Positions 49,271-58,328 of a stretch of DNA of 64,000 nucleotides are shown one piece after another. The position numbers and the translations under genes are program-made. The DNA comes from Pseudomonas sp. SCA2728.1_7 (lineage in GTDB: Bacteria > Pseudomonadota > Gammaproteobacteria > Pseudomonadales > Pseudomonadaceae). Under the pieces are notes generated by a model. That model did not search any database and was not told where the DNA came from. It was given only the letters and a program-made list of their open reading frames with translations. Position 1 is the first letter of the stretch. Each line of letters begins with the position of its first letter. The stretch is from contig NZ_CP073104.1 in the NCBI RefSeq assembly GCF_018138145.1, positions 3,658,001 through 3,722,000 on the forward strand. Direction: 5' to 3'.

Positions 49271-49987
49271 TTGGCTGCCAAGAAAAAACCTGCACCCAAG
49301 CGTGGCGCCAGCCGTTACCAAGCTCCTGCGAAGCAACCGATTCCGGGTTGGCTGTGGATGGCCATCGGCCTGACGGTCGGCGCGTTCATCGTGTTTCTGA
49401 TGAAGCTGGAGCCGGGCAAGGGCAGCGACACGGTCAAGCGTGAGAAGGTCGAACAGGCGCAACAGCAGAAAGCGTCGAAGATCGCCGAGGCCAACAAGAC
49501 CCCGCCGAGCCCGACGCAACCGGTGAAGCCGAAGTACGACTTCTACACGCTGCTGCCGGAATCGGAAGTGATCGTGCCGCCGGACGCCGTCCCGGAGAAG
49601 ACCCTGCCGACGCCACAAGTGCCGGCCATCCCGACCACGCCGGTGACCCCGGCAGAAGCGGCGAAGATCGACACCGCGCGCGCGCAGGCAGCCTTGGCCG
49701 GGATTACCCCGCCGCCAGCGCCACCGGTGAGCAAAGCCGCGCCGGTGACCAAGTTCTTCTTGCAGGCGGGTTCGTTCCGCAAGGAAACCGATGCCGACAA
49801 GGTCCGTGCGCAGATCATTCTGCTCGGTCAGGCGGTGGCGGTTGAGTCCGGCACAGTGAAGGATGAAACCTGGTACCGCGTTTTGGTCGGCCCGTTCAGC
49901 AACCGTGAACAACTGACTACTGCGCAGAAACAACTGGCCGGCGCCGGCTTCAGCAACCTGTTGTTACAACAACGCCAGAGCCGCTGA
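49271..49987 (+). CDS. SPOR-domain protein (FtsN-like)
   Basis: This 238-residue bitopic protein has a basic N-terminus (AAKKKPAPKRGASRYQ) and one span (GWLWMAIGLTVGAFIVFLM, about 27-45). A Pro-rich periplasmic linker and a SPOR domain at about 160-235 (FFLQAGSFRKETDADKVRAQI, WYRVLVGPFSNREQL) follow. The layout is that of FtsN-type septal peptidoglycan binders, and genes of this kind follow argS in pseudomonads. The start is TTG 49271, directly after the argS stop. An essential division role is inferred only. Confidence 0.85.
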   Translation: MAAKKKPAPKRGASRYQAPAKQPIPGWLWMAIGLTVGAFIVFLMKLEPGKGSDTVKREKVEQAQQQKASKIAEANKTPPSPTQPVKPKYDFYTLLPESEVIVPPDAVPEKTLPTPQVPAIPTTPVTPAEAAKIDTARAQAALAGITPPPAPPVSKAAPVTKFFLQAGSFRKETDADKVRAQIILLGQAVAVESGTVKDETWYRVLVGPFSNREQLTTAQKQLAGAGFSNLLLQQRQSR

Positions 49988-50016
49988 TTCCACCAGTAGT
50001 ACCGCGTCATCGTTCA

Positions 50017-50080
50017 TTCGCGAGCAGGCTCGCTCCCACAGGATATGCGCTGTCCCTGTGGGAGCGAGCCTGCTCGCGAA
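50017..50080. repeat. REP doublet, 64 bp, tail-to-tail
   Basis: Left arm TTCGCGAGCAGGCTCGCTCC, right arm GGAGCGAGCCTGCTCGCGAA, arms perfectly complementary, between the SPOR gene and the hslV promoter. Confidence 0.92.
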
Positions 50081-50146
50081 GGCAATGTTTGCAACACCAC
50101 ATACCCCTGATCAGTCCCCGCCGTTCGTCCCTCCGCACCCTCCCCG

Positions 50147-50174
50147 GTTGAAATCCTCTCCAGCACCCCCATAT
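50147..50174 (+). promoter_or_regulatory. Sigma-32 (heat shock) type promoter of hslVU
   Basis: GTTGAAA (50147-50153) and CCCCATAT (50167-50174) are separated by 13 bases. The -35 differs from the RpoH consensus CTTGAAA at one base and the -10 matches CCCCATNT fully. hslVU is a known heat shock operon. Confidence 0.8.
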
Positions 50175-50220
50175 GAATGGGCATAAGGCACTTTCGCCCC
50201 GCTGTGTGGAGACTCTTCCC

Positions 50221-50751
50221 TTGACCACCATCGTTTCAGTCCGCCGTCACGGCAAAGTCGTCATGGGCGGCGACGGCCAGGTTTCTCTCGGCAATACCGT
50301 GATGAAAGGCAACGCGAAAAAAGTTCGTCGCCTGTACCACGGCCAGGTCATCGCCGGTTTTGCCGGTGCCACCGCCGACGCCTTCACCCTCTTCGAACGT
50401 TTCGAAGGCCAGCTTGAAAAACATCAGGGCCACTTGGTGCGCGCCGCTGTCGAACTCGCCAAAGAATGGCGCACCGACCGCTCCCTGAGCCGCCTCGAAG
50501 CAATGCTCGCGGTCGCCAACAAAGACGCCTCGCTGATCATCACCGGCAACGGTGACGTGGTCGAACCTGAAGATGGCCTGATCGCCATGGGTTCCGGCGG
50601 CGGCTATGCGCAAGCCGCGGCCAGCGCGCTGCTGAAAAAGACCGACCTGTCGGCCCGTGAAATCGTCGAAACTGCCCTCGGCATCGCTGGCGACATCTGT
50701 GTATTCACCAACCACACCCAGACCATTGAGGAGCAGGATCTCGCTGAATAA
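50221..50751 (+). CDS. hslV: ATP-dependent protease peptidase subunit HslV
   Basis: This 176-residue threonine protease, with a proteasome beta-like fold, forms the two-ring core of HslUV. After removal of the initiator Met the N-terminus is [19 protein letters not shown], with Thr1 as nucleophile. [20 protein letters not shown] and [15 protein letters not shown] follow the family to the end. The start is TTG 50221 with GGAG about ten bases upstream. The longer frame's ATG at 50173 lies inside the -10 of the heat shock promoter, so it cannot be the start. hslU follows after 54 bases. Confidence 0.97.
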   Translation: MTTIVSVRRHGKVVMGGDGQVSLGNTVMKGNAKKVRRLYHGQVIAGFAGATADAFTLFERFEGQLEKHQGHLVRAAVELAKEWRTDRSLSRLEAMLAVANKDASLIITGNGDVVEPEDGLIAMGSGGGYAQAAASALLKKTDLSAREIVETALGIAGDICVFTNHTQTIEEQDLAE

Positions 50752-50805
50752 GCCTGACGCGGCCCTGTGCCACGGCTTGTTTCTGCTTGAGGACCGTCAA
50801 TTACT

Positions 50806-52143
50806 ATGTCCATGACTCCCCGCGAAATCGTCCACGAACTTAACCGCCACATCATCGGCCAGGACGATGCCAAGCGCGCCGTCGCGATTGCCCTGCGCAA
50901 CCGCTGGCGCCGCATGCAGCTGCCTGAAGAGCTGCGCGTTGAAGTGACGCCGAAGAACATCCTGATGATCGGCCCGACCGGTGTCGGTAAAACCGAAATT
51001 GCCCGTCGTCTGGCGAAACTGGCCAACGCGCCGTTCATCAAAGTCGAAGCGACCAAGTTCACCGAAGTCGGCTACGTTGGCCGTGACGTCGAATCGATCA
51101 TCCGTGATCTCGCCGACGCGGCGATCAAAATGCTCCGCGAGCAGGAAATGACCCGCGTGCGCCATCGCGCCGAAGACGCTGCCGAGGATCGCATCCTCGA
51201 TGCACTGCTGCCGCCGGCCCGCATGGGTTTCAGCAACGAAGAAGCGCCGAGCTCTGATTCCAACACCCGTCAGCTGTTCCGCAAGCGCCTGCGCGAAGGT
51301 CAGCTGGATGACAAGGAAATCGAAATCGAAGTCGCCGAAGTGGCCGGCATCGAGATCGCCACGCCGCCTGGCATGGAAGAGATGACCAACCAGTTGCAGT
51401 CCTTGTTCGCCAACATGGGCAAGGGCAAGAAGAAGGCGCGCAAGCTCAAGGTCAAAGAAGCGCTGAAGCTGGTGCGCGACGAAGAAGCCGGGCGTCTGGT
51501 CAACGAAGAAGAGCTGAAAGCCAAGGCGCTGGAAGCGGTTGAACAGCACGGCATCGTGTTCATCGACGAGATCGACAAAGTCGCCAAGCGCGGCAATGTC
51601 GGCGGCGCCGATGTCTCCCGTGAAGGCGTACAGCGCGACCTGCTGCCGCTGATCGAAGGCTGCACCGTCAACACCAAGCTGGGCATGGTCAAGACTGACC
51701 ACATCCTGTTCATCGCGTCCGGTGCGTTCCATCTGAGCAAGCCAAGCGATCTGGTGCCTGAGCTGCAAGGTCGTCTGCCGATTCGCGTTGAACTCAAGGC
51801 CCTGAGCCCGTCGGACTTCGAGCGCATCCTCAGCGAACCGCACGCTTCGCTCACCGAACAATACTGCGCGCTGCTGAAAACCGAAGGCCTGAACATCCAG
51901 TTCCAGCCGGAAGGTATCAAGCGTCTGGCCGAGATCGCCTGGCAGGTCAACGAGAAGACCGAGAACATCGGTGCCCGTCGCCTGCACACCCTGCTTGAGC
52001 GTCTGCTTGAAGAGGTGTCGTTCAGCGCCGGCGATCTGGCCAGCACCCACGATGAGCAGCCGATTCTGATCGACGCCGAATACGTCAACAGCCACCTCGG
52101 CGAATTGGCGCAGAACGAAGACCTGTCCCGTTATATCCTGTAA
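50806..52143 (+). CDS. hslU: HslUV protease ATPase subunit HslU
   Basis: This 445-residue AAA+ unfoldase has Walker [14 protein letters not shown] near residue 58, the pore loop GYVGRDVE, the inserted I domain (about 110-240) and Walker [10 protein letters not shown]. The C-terminal [21 protein letters not shown] sensor region and the terminal LSRYIL insert between HslV subunits. It unfolds substrates and feeds them to HslV, and is co-transcribed with hslV from the upstream heat shock promoter. Confidence 0.97.
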   Translation: MSMTPREIVHELNRHIIGQDDAKRAVAIALRNRWRRMQLPEELRVEVTPKNILMIGPTGVGKTEIARRLAKLANAPFIKVEATKFTEVGYVGRDVESIIRDLADAAIKMLREQEMTRVRHRAEDAAEDRILDALLPPARMGFSNEEAPSSDSNTRQLFRKRLREGQLDDKEIEIEVAEVAGIEIATPPGMEEMTNQLQSLFANMGKGKKKARKLKVKEALKLVRDEEAGRLVNEEELKAKALEAVEQHGIVFIDEIDKVAKRGNVGGADVSREGVQRDLLPLIEGCTVNTKLGMVKTDHILFIASGAFHLSKPSDLVPELQGRLPIRVELKALSPSDFERILSEPHASLTEQYCALLKTEGLNIQFQPEGIKRLAEIAWQVNEKTENIGARRLHTLLERLLEEVSFSAGDLASTHDEQPILIDAEYVNSHLGELAQNEDLSRYIL

Positions 52144-52168
52144 GCCATACTTACAGATGTAATGGAAC

Positions 52169-52258
52169 TGTGGGAGCGAGCCTGCTCGCGAAGACGGCAG
52201 TACATTCAACCCTTGTGTTGACTGAACCACCGCTTTCGCGAGCAGGCTCGCTCCCACA
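52169..52258. repeat. REP doublet (REPIN), 90 bp, head-to-head
   Basis: Left arm TGTGGGAGCGAGCCTGCTCG, right arm CGAGCAGGCTCGCTCCCACA, a perfect match of the GCGAG variant, between hslU and the DUF971 gene. Confidence 0.92.
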
Positions 52259-52286
52259 AGGTTCCGCACCAGACGGATACCTGCTC

Positions 52287-52658
52287 ATGATCCCCACCGA
52301 CATCAAACTGCACAAAGCCTCGAAAACCCTGACGCTCACCTACGCGTCCGGCGAGGAATACACCCTGCCCGCCGAGTTTCTGCGCGTGCACTCCCCCTCC
52401 GCCGAGGTCCAGGGCCACGGCAAACCGATCCTGCAATTCGGCAAGCTCAACGTCGGTCTGAGCAAGCTGGAACCGGCCGGTCACTACGCACTGAAACTGA
52501 CCTTCGACGACGGTCACGACAGTGGCTTGTTTACCTGGGATTATCTCTACGAGCTGGGGCGACGTTATGACGCACTCTGGGCCGATTATCTGGCCGAGCT
52601 CAAAGCGGCGGGCAAGACCCGCGATCCGAACGAGTCAGTCGTCAAGCTGATGCTCTAG
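52287..52658 (+). CDS. DUF971-domain protein
   Basis: This 123-residue protein is made of one DUF971 domain (also called gamma-butyrobetaine hydroxylase-like N-terminal domain), with IPTDIKLHKASKTLTLTYASGEEY, LPAEFLRVHSPSAE and SGLFTWDYLYELGRRYD. Relatives are small proteins linked to iron-sulphur or cofactor delivery, but no function is established for this one. ATG 52287 is used; the longer frame from 52170 translates through the REP doublet. It follows hslU and may be a heat shock readthrough gene. Confidence 0.85.
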   Translation: MIPTDIKLHKASKTLTLTYASGEEYTLPAEFLRVHSPSAEVQGHGKPILQFGKLNVGLSKLEPAGHYALKLTFDDGHDSGLFTWDYLYELGRRYDALWADYLAELKAAGKTRDPNESVVKLML

Positions 52659-52775
52659 CCCGTGCCTTGCGCTCATTAGAGGGCATTTTCTAAATTCATC
52701 TGTTTGAATGCTCCGCTGTGTGGCCGAGGATCGGCCTGCTTGCGAAAAAAATTAAACTCGGGTAACCAATGGAGC

Positions 52776-52791
52776 TGGCAAGTTCCCTGCA
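52776..52791 (+). promoter_or_regulatory. Sigma-54 type promoter of the pha operon
   Basis: TGGCAAGTTCCCTGCA has GG at -24 and GC at -12 with the required ten bases between them, matching TGGCACG-N4-TTGCA at most positions. Transcription would start about 114 bases before phaC1. RpoN-dependent control of phaC1 has been proposed in other pseudomonads. Confidence 0.65.
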
Positions 52792-52916
52792 ATGCTCTAC
52801 GACTGTAAAGCAGCTATGCAGAATTAACGGTCACCCGAGCAGTAGTACCTGGCATTGGCTGTGGAACTGCACAGCAGAAAACCGGGTACTCGTCTCAGGA
52901 CAATGGAGCGTCGTAG

Positions 52917-54596
52917 ATGAGTAACAAGAATAACGATGACCTGAAGTACCAAGCCTCGGAAAACACCCTGGGGCTTAATCCCGTCGTTGGGCTACGCGGA
53001 AAGGATCTGCTGGCCTCTGCTCGTATGGTGCTGAAACAGGCCATCAGACAACCGATCCATAGCGTCAAGCACGTCACCCATTTCGGCCTCGAACTGAAGA
53101 ACGTGCTGTTCGGCAAATCCGAACTGCAACCGGCTGGCGATGACCGTCGCTTCGCCGATCCTGCGTGGAGCCAGAACCCGCTCTACAAACGCTATCTGCA
53201 AACCTACCTGGCGTGGCGCAAGGAACTCCATGCCTGGATCGATGACAGCAGCCTGTCGCCCAAAGACATCGCGCGCGGCCACTTCGTCATCAACCTGATG
53301 ACCGAAGCCATGGCCCCGACCAACACCGCCGCCAACCCGGCCGCGGTAAAACGCTTCTTCGAAACCGGCGGCAAAAGCCTGCTCGATGGCCTCTCGCATC
53401 TGGCCAAGGATCTGGTGCATAACGGCGGCATGCCGAGCCAGGTCAACATGGGCGCGTTCGAGGTCGGCAAGAGCCTCGGTGTCACCGAAGGCGCGGTGGT
53501 GTTTCGCAACGACGTGCTGGAGCTGATCCAGTACAAGCCGATCACCGAGCAGGTCCACGAGCGCCCACTGCTGGTGGTGCCGCCACAGATCAACAAGTTC
53601 TACGTATTCGATTTGAGCCCGGACAAGAGTCTGGCGCGCTTTTGCCTGCGCAATAACGTGCAGACGTTCATCGTCAGCTGGCGCAACCCGACCAAGGCGC
53701 AGCGCGAGTGGGGTCTATCGACTTACATCGACGCGCTGAAAGAAGCCGTCGACGTGGTCACCGCGATCACCGGCAGCAAAGATGTGAACATGCTCGGCGC
53801 CTGCTCCGGTGGCATCACCTGCACCGCCCTTCTCGGCCACTACGCGGCGATCGGCGAGAAGAAGGTCAATGCCCTCACGCTGCTGGTCAGCGTGCTCGAC
53901 ACCACGCTGGACAGCGACGTCGCGCTATTCGTCGACGAGCAGACTCTGGAGACCGCCAAGCGTCATTCGTATCAGGCCGGCGTGCTCGAAGGCAAAGACA
54001 TGGCCAAGGTCTTTGCCTGGATGCGCCCGAACGACCTGATCTGGAACTACTGGGTCAACAACTACCTGCTCGGCAACGAGCCGCCGGTGTTCGACATCCT
54101 GTTCTGGAACAACGACACCACACGGTTGCCAGCGGCGTTCCACGGTGACCTGATCGAGATGTTCAAAAACAACCCACTGATTCGCCCGAATGCACTGGAA
54201 GTGTGCGGCACGCCGATCGACCTCAAGCAGGTCACGGCCGACATCTTCTCGCTGGCCGGCACCAACGACCACATCACCCCGTGGAAGTCCTGCTACAAGT
54301 CGGCGCAGTTGTTTGGTGGCAAGGTCGAGTTCGTGCTGTCGAGCAGCGGGCATATCCAGAGCATCCTGAACCCGCCGGGCAACCCGAAATCGCGCTACAT
54401 GACCAGCGAAGAAGTGGCTGCCAATGCCGATGAATGGCAAGAGAACTCGACCAAGCACACCGATTCCTGGTGGCTGTACTGGCAGACGTGGCAGGCCGAG
54501 CGCTCGGGCAACCTGAAAAAGGCCCCGGTGAAACTGGGCAACAAGGCGTATCCGGCCGGTGAAGCCTCGCCGGGCACTTACGTTCACGAGCGGTAA
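52917..54596 (+). CDS. phaC1: Class II poly(3-hydroxyalkanoate) synthase 1
   Basis: This 559-residue synthase polymerises medium-chain 3-hydroxyacyl-CoA on the granule surface. The lipase-like box is GACSGG with Cys296 as nucleophile. The catalytic Asp lies in SLAGTNDHITPW and the His in SSSGHIQSILNPPGNP. The N-terminal NTLGLNPVVGLRGKDLLASARMVL and length are those of class II PhaC1. It is the first gene of phaC1-phaZ-phaC2-phaD and has a sigma-54 type promoter upstream. Confidence 0.97.
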   Translation: MSNKNNDDLKYQASENTLGLNPVVGLRGKDLLASARMVLKQAIRQPIHSVKHVTHFGLELKNVLFGKSELQPAGDDRRFADPAWSQNPLYKRYLQTYLAWRKELHAWIDDSSLSPKDIARGHFVINLMTEAMAPTNTAANPAAVKRFFETGGKSLLDGLSHLAKDLVHNGGMPSQVNMGAFEVGKSLGVTEGAVVFRNDVLELIQYKPITEQVHERPLLVVPPQINKFYVFDLSPDKSLARFCLRNNVQTFIVSWRNPTKAQREWGLSTYIDALKEAVDVVTAITGSKDVNMLGACSGGITCTALLGHYAAIGEKKVNALTLLVSVLDTTLDSDVALFVDEQTLETAKRHSYQAGVLEGKDMAKVFAWMRPNDLIWNYWVNNYLLGNEPPVFDILFWNNDTTRLPAAFHGDLIEMFKNNPLIRPNALEVCGTPIDLKQVTADIFSLAGTNDHITPWKSCYKSAQLFGGKVEFVLSSSGHIQSILNPPGNPKSRYMTSEEVAANADEWQENSTKHTDSWWLYWQTWQAERSGNLKKAPVKLGNKAYPAGEASPGTYVHER

Positions 54597-54617
54597 CTGA
54601 CACCACCCGATTCCATC

Positions 54618-54707
54618 TGTAGGAGTGAGCCTGCTCGCGATGACGGCGGCATATTCAACGAATCTGTTGACTGAACGTCCGCTATCGCGAGCAGGCTCAC
54701 TCCTACA
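54618..54707. repeat. REP doublet (REPIN), 90 bp, head-to-head
   Basis: Left arm TGTAGGAGTGAGCCTGCTCG, right arm CGAGCAGGCTCACTCCTACA, inside the pha operon between phaC1 and phaZ. Confidence 0.92.
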
Positions 54708-54743
54708 GGGATCGGGGATGAATTAATCCACAGGGCCTGAAGC

Positions 54744-55598
54744 ATGCCGCAACCGTTCATATTCCGTACCGTCGATCTGGATGGCCAGACCCTCCGCACG
54801 GCGGTACGCCCCGGCAAGCCTCACTTGACGCCCTTGCTGATTTTCAACGGCATCGGCGCCAACCTGGAGCTGGTGTTTCCGTTTGTCGCGGCGCTGGACC
54901 CGGATCTGGAAGTGATCGCCTTCGACGTGCCCGGTGTCGGCGGCTCGTCCACGCCGAACCGGCCATATCGCTTTCCCGGTCTGGCCAAGCTGACCTCGCG
55001 CATGCTCGATTACCTCGACTACGGTCAGGTCAACGTCATTGGCGTGTCGTGGGGCGGCGCGCTCGCGCAGCAGTTCGCCTACGACTACCCCGAGCGCTGC
55101 AAGAAACTGGTGCTGGCGGCGACCGCGGCCGGTGCCGTGATGGTGCCGGGCAAACCGAAAGTGCTGTGGATGATGGCCAGTCCGCGGCGCTACATTCAGC
55201 CTTCCCATGTGATCCGCATCGCGCCGCTGATCTACGGCGGCTCGTTCCGACGCGATCCGACCCTGGCCGCCAGCCACGCCGCGAAAGTGCGTTCGGCCGG
55301 CAAGCTCGGTTACTACTGGCAACTGTTCGCCGGCCTCGGCTGGACCAGCATTCACTGGCTGCACAAGATCCATCAGCCGACGCTGGTGCTGGCCGGTGAC
55401 GACGATCCGCTGATCCCGCTGATCAACATGCGCATGCTCGCCTGGCGCATTCCCAACGCCCAACTGCACATCATCGACGACGGTCATCTGTTCCTGATTA
55501 CCCGCGCTGAAGCGGTGGCGCCGATCATCATGAAATTTCTCCAGGAGGAACGGCAGCGCGCGGTGATGCACCCGCATCCGACACCGCTCGGCGGTTAA
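54744..55598 (+). CDS. phaZ: Intracellular medium-chain-length PHA depolymerase
   Basis: This 284-residue alpha/beta hydrolase hydrolyses stored PHA to 3-hydroxyalkanoic acids. The nucleophile is Ser102 in GVSWGG, the Asp is in LVLAGDDDPLIP and the His in IIDDGHLFLITR. The oxyanion-hole region reads FNGIGANLELVFP. It lies between the two synthases as in other pseudomonads, so polymer building and breakdown are set in one operon. Confidence 0.96.
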   Translation: MPQPFIFRTVDLDGQTLRTAVRPGKPHLTPLLIFNGIGANLELVFPFVAALDPDLEVIAFDVPGVGGSSTPNRPYRFPGLAKLTSRMLDYLDYGQVNVIGVSWGGALAQQFAYDYPERCKKLVLAATAAGAVMVPGKPKVLWMMASPRRYIQPSHVIRIAPLIYGGSFRRDPTLAASHAAKVRSAGKLGYYWQLFAGLGWTSIHWLHKIHQPTLVLAGDDDPLIPLINMRMLAWRIPNAQLHIIDDGHLFLITRAEAVAPIIMKFLQEERQRAVMHPHPTPLGG

Positions 55599-55737
55599 TC
55601 CCGGCGGCAGGCTTTATGCAGGCCTTTGGCAAAGAGTGCGCGGCAGGACGCCGCGCAGGCAGCAACCCGCAACAGCGTCTATGGTGTTCTGGTTCGGTGA
55701 GTTTGTTTTTGGCCTGAAGACGAAGGAGTGTTGAGTC

Positions 55738-57420
55738 ATGCGCGACAAACCAGCGACGGGCGTTGTGCCCAGCCCCGCCGTGTTCATCAACGCACAAAGT
55801 GCGATCACCGGCCTGCGTGGGCGGGATTTGATTTCGACCTTGCGCAGCGTCGCCGCCCATGGCCTGCGCAACCCAATCCACAGTGCGAAGCACGCGTTGA
55901 AACTTGGTGGCCAACTGGGCCGCGTGCTGCTCGGCGAAACCCTGCACCCGACCAACCCGAACGACAACCGCTTCGCCGATCCGGCGTGGAGCCTCAACCC
56001 GTTCTACCGGCGTAGCCTGCAGGCCTATCTGGCCTGGCAAAAACAGGTCAAAAGCTGGATCGATGAAAGCAACATGAGCCCGGACGATCGCGCCCGTGCG
56101 CACTTCGCCTTCACCCTGCTCAACGACGCCGTGGCGCCGTCCAACACCCTGCTCAACCCGCTGGCAGTCAAGGAGCTGTTCAACTCCGGTGGGCACAGTC
56201 TGGTGCGCGGTCTCAGCCATTTGTTCGATGATTTGCTGCACAACGACGGCCTGCCACGTCAGGTGACCAAACAGGCTTTCGAGGTCGGCAAGACCGTCGC
56301 CACCACCACCGGCTCGGTGGTGTTCCGCAACGATCTGCTGGAGTTGATCCAGTACAAGCCGATGAGCGAAAAGCAGTACGCCAAGCCGCTGCTGGTGGTG
56401 CCGCCGCAAATCAACAAGTACTACATTTTCGACCTCAGCCCACATAACAGCTTCGTCCAGTACGCCCTGAAGAACGGCTTGCAGACGTTCATGATCAGTT
56501 GGCGCAACCCGGATGTACGCCATCGTGAATGGGGCCTGTCGACCTACGTCGAAGCGGTGGAAGAAGCGATGAACATCTGCCGGGCGATCACTGGCGCCCG
56601 CGAGGTCAATCTGATGGGCGCTTGCGCTGGCGGGCTGACCATCGCCGCGCTGCAAGGGCATTTGCAGGCCAAGCGGCAACTGCGCCGCGTCTCCAGCGCG
56701 ACGTATCTGGTCAGCCTGCTCGACAGTGAAATCGAAACCTCGGCGACGCTGTTCGCCGACGAACAAACCCTCGAAGCGGCCAAGCGCCGCTCGTATCAAA
56801 AGGGCGTGCTCGACGGTCGCGACATGGCCAAAGTCTTCGCCTGGATGCGTCCCAACGATCTGATCTGGAGTTACTTCGTCAACAACTACCTGCTGGGCAA
56901 AGAGCCGCCGGCCTTCGACATCCTCTACTGGAACAACGACAACACCCGACTGCCGGCGGCATTTCACGGTGACCTGCTGGACTTCTTCAAGCACAACCCG
57001 CTGACCCATCCGGGTGGACTGGAAGTCTGTGGCACGCCGATCGATCTGCAGAAAGTCACCGTCGACAGCTTCAGCGTCGCCGGCATGAACGACCACATCA
57101 CGCCGTGGGATGCGGTGTATCGCTCGACCCTGCTGCTCGGTGGCGAACGGCGTTTCGTGCTGTCCAACAGCGGCCATGTGCAGAGCATTCTCAACCCGCC
57201 GAGCAACCCTAAAGCCGCGTACGTCGAGAACGCCAAGATGAGCAGCGACCCGCGCGCCTGGTACTACGACGGCAAGCACGTTGACGGCAGCTGGTGGCCG
57301 CAGTGGCTGGAGTGGATTCAGCAACGCTCGGGGGCGCAGCACGAAACCTCGTTCACCCTCGGCAATCCGAACTATCCACCGATGGAGGCAGCGCCCGGTA
57401 CTTACGTGCGTGTGCGCTGA
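55738..57420 (+). CDS. phaC2: Class II poly(3-hydroxyalkanoate) synthase 2
   Basis: This 560-residue paralogue of PhaC1 has Cys296 in GACAGG, the Asp in SVAGMNDHITPW and the His in SNSGHVQSILNPPSNP. It is similar to PhaC1 along the whole length, including the DPAWSLNPFYRRSLQAYLAW block. AAGGAG lies about ten bases before ATG 55738. The two synthases usually differ in substrate range, which cannot be read from the sequence. Confidence 0.97.
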   Translation: MRDKPATGVVPSPAVFINAQSAITGLRGRDLISTLRSVAAHGLRNPIHSAKHALKLGGQLGRVLLGETLHPTNPNDNRFADPAWSLNPFYRRSLQAYLAWQKQVKSWIDESNMSPDDRARAHFAFTLLNDAVAPSNTLLNPLAVKELFNSGGHSLVRGLSHLFDDLLHNDGLPRQVTKQAFEVGKTVATTTGSVVFRNDLLELIQYKPMSEKQYAKPLLVVPPQINKYYIFDLSPHNSFVQYALKNGLQTFMISWRNPDVRHREWGLSTYVEAVEEAMNICRAITGAREVNLMGACAGGLTIAALQGHLQAKRQLRRVSSATYLVSLLDSEIETSATLFADEQTLEAAKRRSYQKGVLDGRDMAKVFAWMRPNDLIWSYFVNNYLLGKEPPAFDILYWNNDNTRLPAAFHGDLLDFFKHNPLTHPGGLEVCGTPIDLQKVTVDSFSVAGMNDHITPWDAVYRSTLLLGGERRFVLSNSGHVQSILNPPSNPKAAYVENAKMSSDPRAWYYDGKHVDGSWWPQWLEWIQQRSGAQHETSFTLGNPNYPPMEAAPGTYVRVR

Positions 57421-57450
57421 CGCTTAACCGAACTTTTCTAAGAAGACTGG

Positions 57451-58071
57451 ATGAAAACCCGCGACCGGATTCTCGAATGTGCTTTGCAACTGTTCAACGA
57501 AAAGGGCGAGCCGAACGTCTCCACTATGGAGGTGGCCAACGAAATGGGCATCAGCCCGGGCAACCTCTACTACCACTTTCACGGCAAGGAACCGCTGATT
57601 CTCGGGTTGTTCGAACGCTTCCAGAATGAACTGGCGCCACTGCTCGATCCGCCGGCGGATGTGGAACTGGCGCCCGAGGATTACTGGCTGTTTTTGCATT
57701 TGATCGTCGAGCGGCTGGCGCAGTACCGCTTTCTGTTTCAGGACCTGTCGAACCTCGCCGGACGCTTGCCGAAACTGGCCAAGGGCATTCGACATCTGCT
57801 CAATGCGCTGAAGCGCACGCTGGCGTCGTTGCTGGCGCGGTTGAAGGCTTCGGGGCAGTTGGTCAGTGATACGCAGGCGCTGGGGCAGTTGGTGGAGCAG
57901 ATCACCATGACGTTGCTGTTTTCGCTGGATTATCAGCGGATTCTGGATCGTGAGGGTGAGGTCAGGTTGGTTGTGTACCAGATCATGATGCTGGTGGCGC
58001 CGCATCTGCTGCCGCCGGTGAAGGTCGCGACCGAAAGGATGGCTTTGCAATACCTTGAAGATCACGAGTGA
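57451..58071 (+). CDS. phaD: TetR-family regulator PhaD
   Basis: This 206-residue regulator has an N-terminal TetR helix-turn-helix (TRDRILECALQLFNEKGEPN then STMEVANEMGISPGNLYYHFHGKE) and an all-helical ligand domain. In pseudomonads PhaD activates phaC1 and phaI transcription and senses a CoA-type intermediate. It is the last gene of the operon, 30 bases after phaC2, and is followed by a terminal-inverted-repeat element. Confidence 0.95.
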   Translation: MKTRDRILECALQLFNEKGEPNVSTMEVANEMGISPGNLYYHFHGKEPLILGLFERFQNELAPLLDPPADVELAPEDYWLFLHLIVERLAQYRFLFQDLSNLAGRLPKLAKGIRHLLNALKRTLASLLARLKASGQLVSDTQALGQLVEQITMTLLFSLDYQRILDREGEVRLVVYQIMMLVAPHLLPPVKVATERMALQYLEDHE

Positions 58072-58080
58072 ATCAAGAGC

Positions 58081-58256
58081 CCCTCACCCTAGCCCTCTCC
58101 CGGAGGGAGAGGGGACTGATCCGGGGATGCTGATGAGCTACGCCGACCTGAAATTTCTCTGTTGAATCCATAATCGACTCGGTTTTTCAGGTCGATGCAT
58201 GACGCAAGACATTGCGGTCGGCTCCCTCTCCCTCCGGGAGAGGGCTGGGGTGAGGG
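58081..58256. repeat. Terminal-inverted-repeat element, single 176-bp unit
   Basis: Ends are CCCTCACCCTAGCCCTCTCC and its reverse-complement partner GGGAGAGGGCTGGGGTGAGGG. The interior holds the hairpin arms CGACCTGAAA / TTTCAGGTCG. It is the same family as 41779-42222 but in one copy. It lies in the convergent gap between phaD and phaF. Confidence 0.85.
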
Positions 58257-58282
58257 TAAGCTTTAAAAACGGCACAAACAAA

Positions 58283-58318
58283 AACGCCCGACCTTCACAG
58301 GCCGGGCGCTTTATTTTG
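58283..58318 (-). terminator. Terminator of phaFI
   Basis: The stem CGCCCG-CCT / AGG-CGGGCG with loop TCAC lies about 20 bases after the phaF stop; on the minus strand it is followed by TTTTTGTTTG. Confidence 0.85.
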
Positions 58319-58328
58319 CCCTGAAAAA

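Noticed and set aside
52917..57420. Two PHA synthases as a novel duplication
   Set aside because: The phaC1-phaZ-phaC2 arrangement is standard in pseudomonads.
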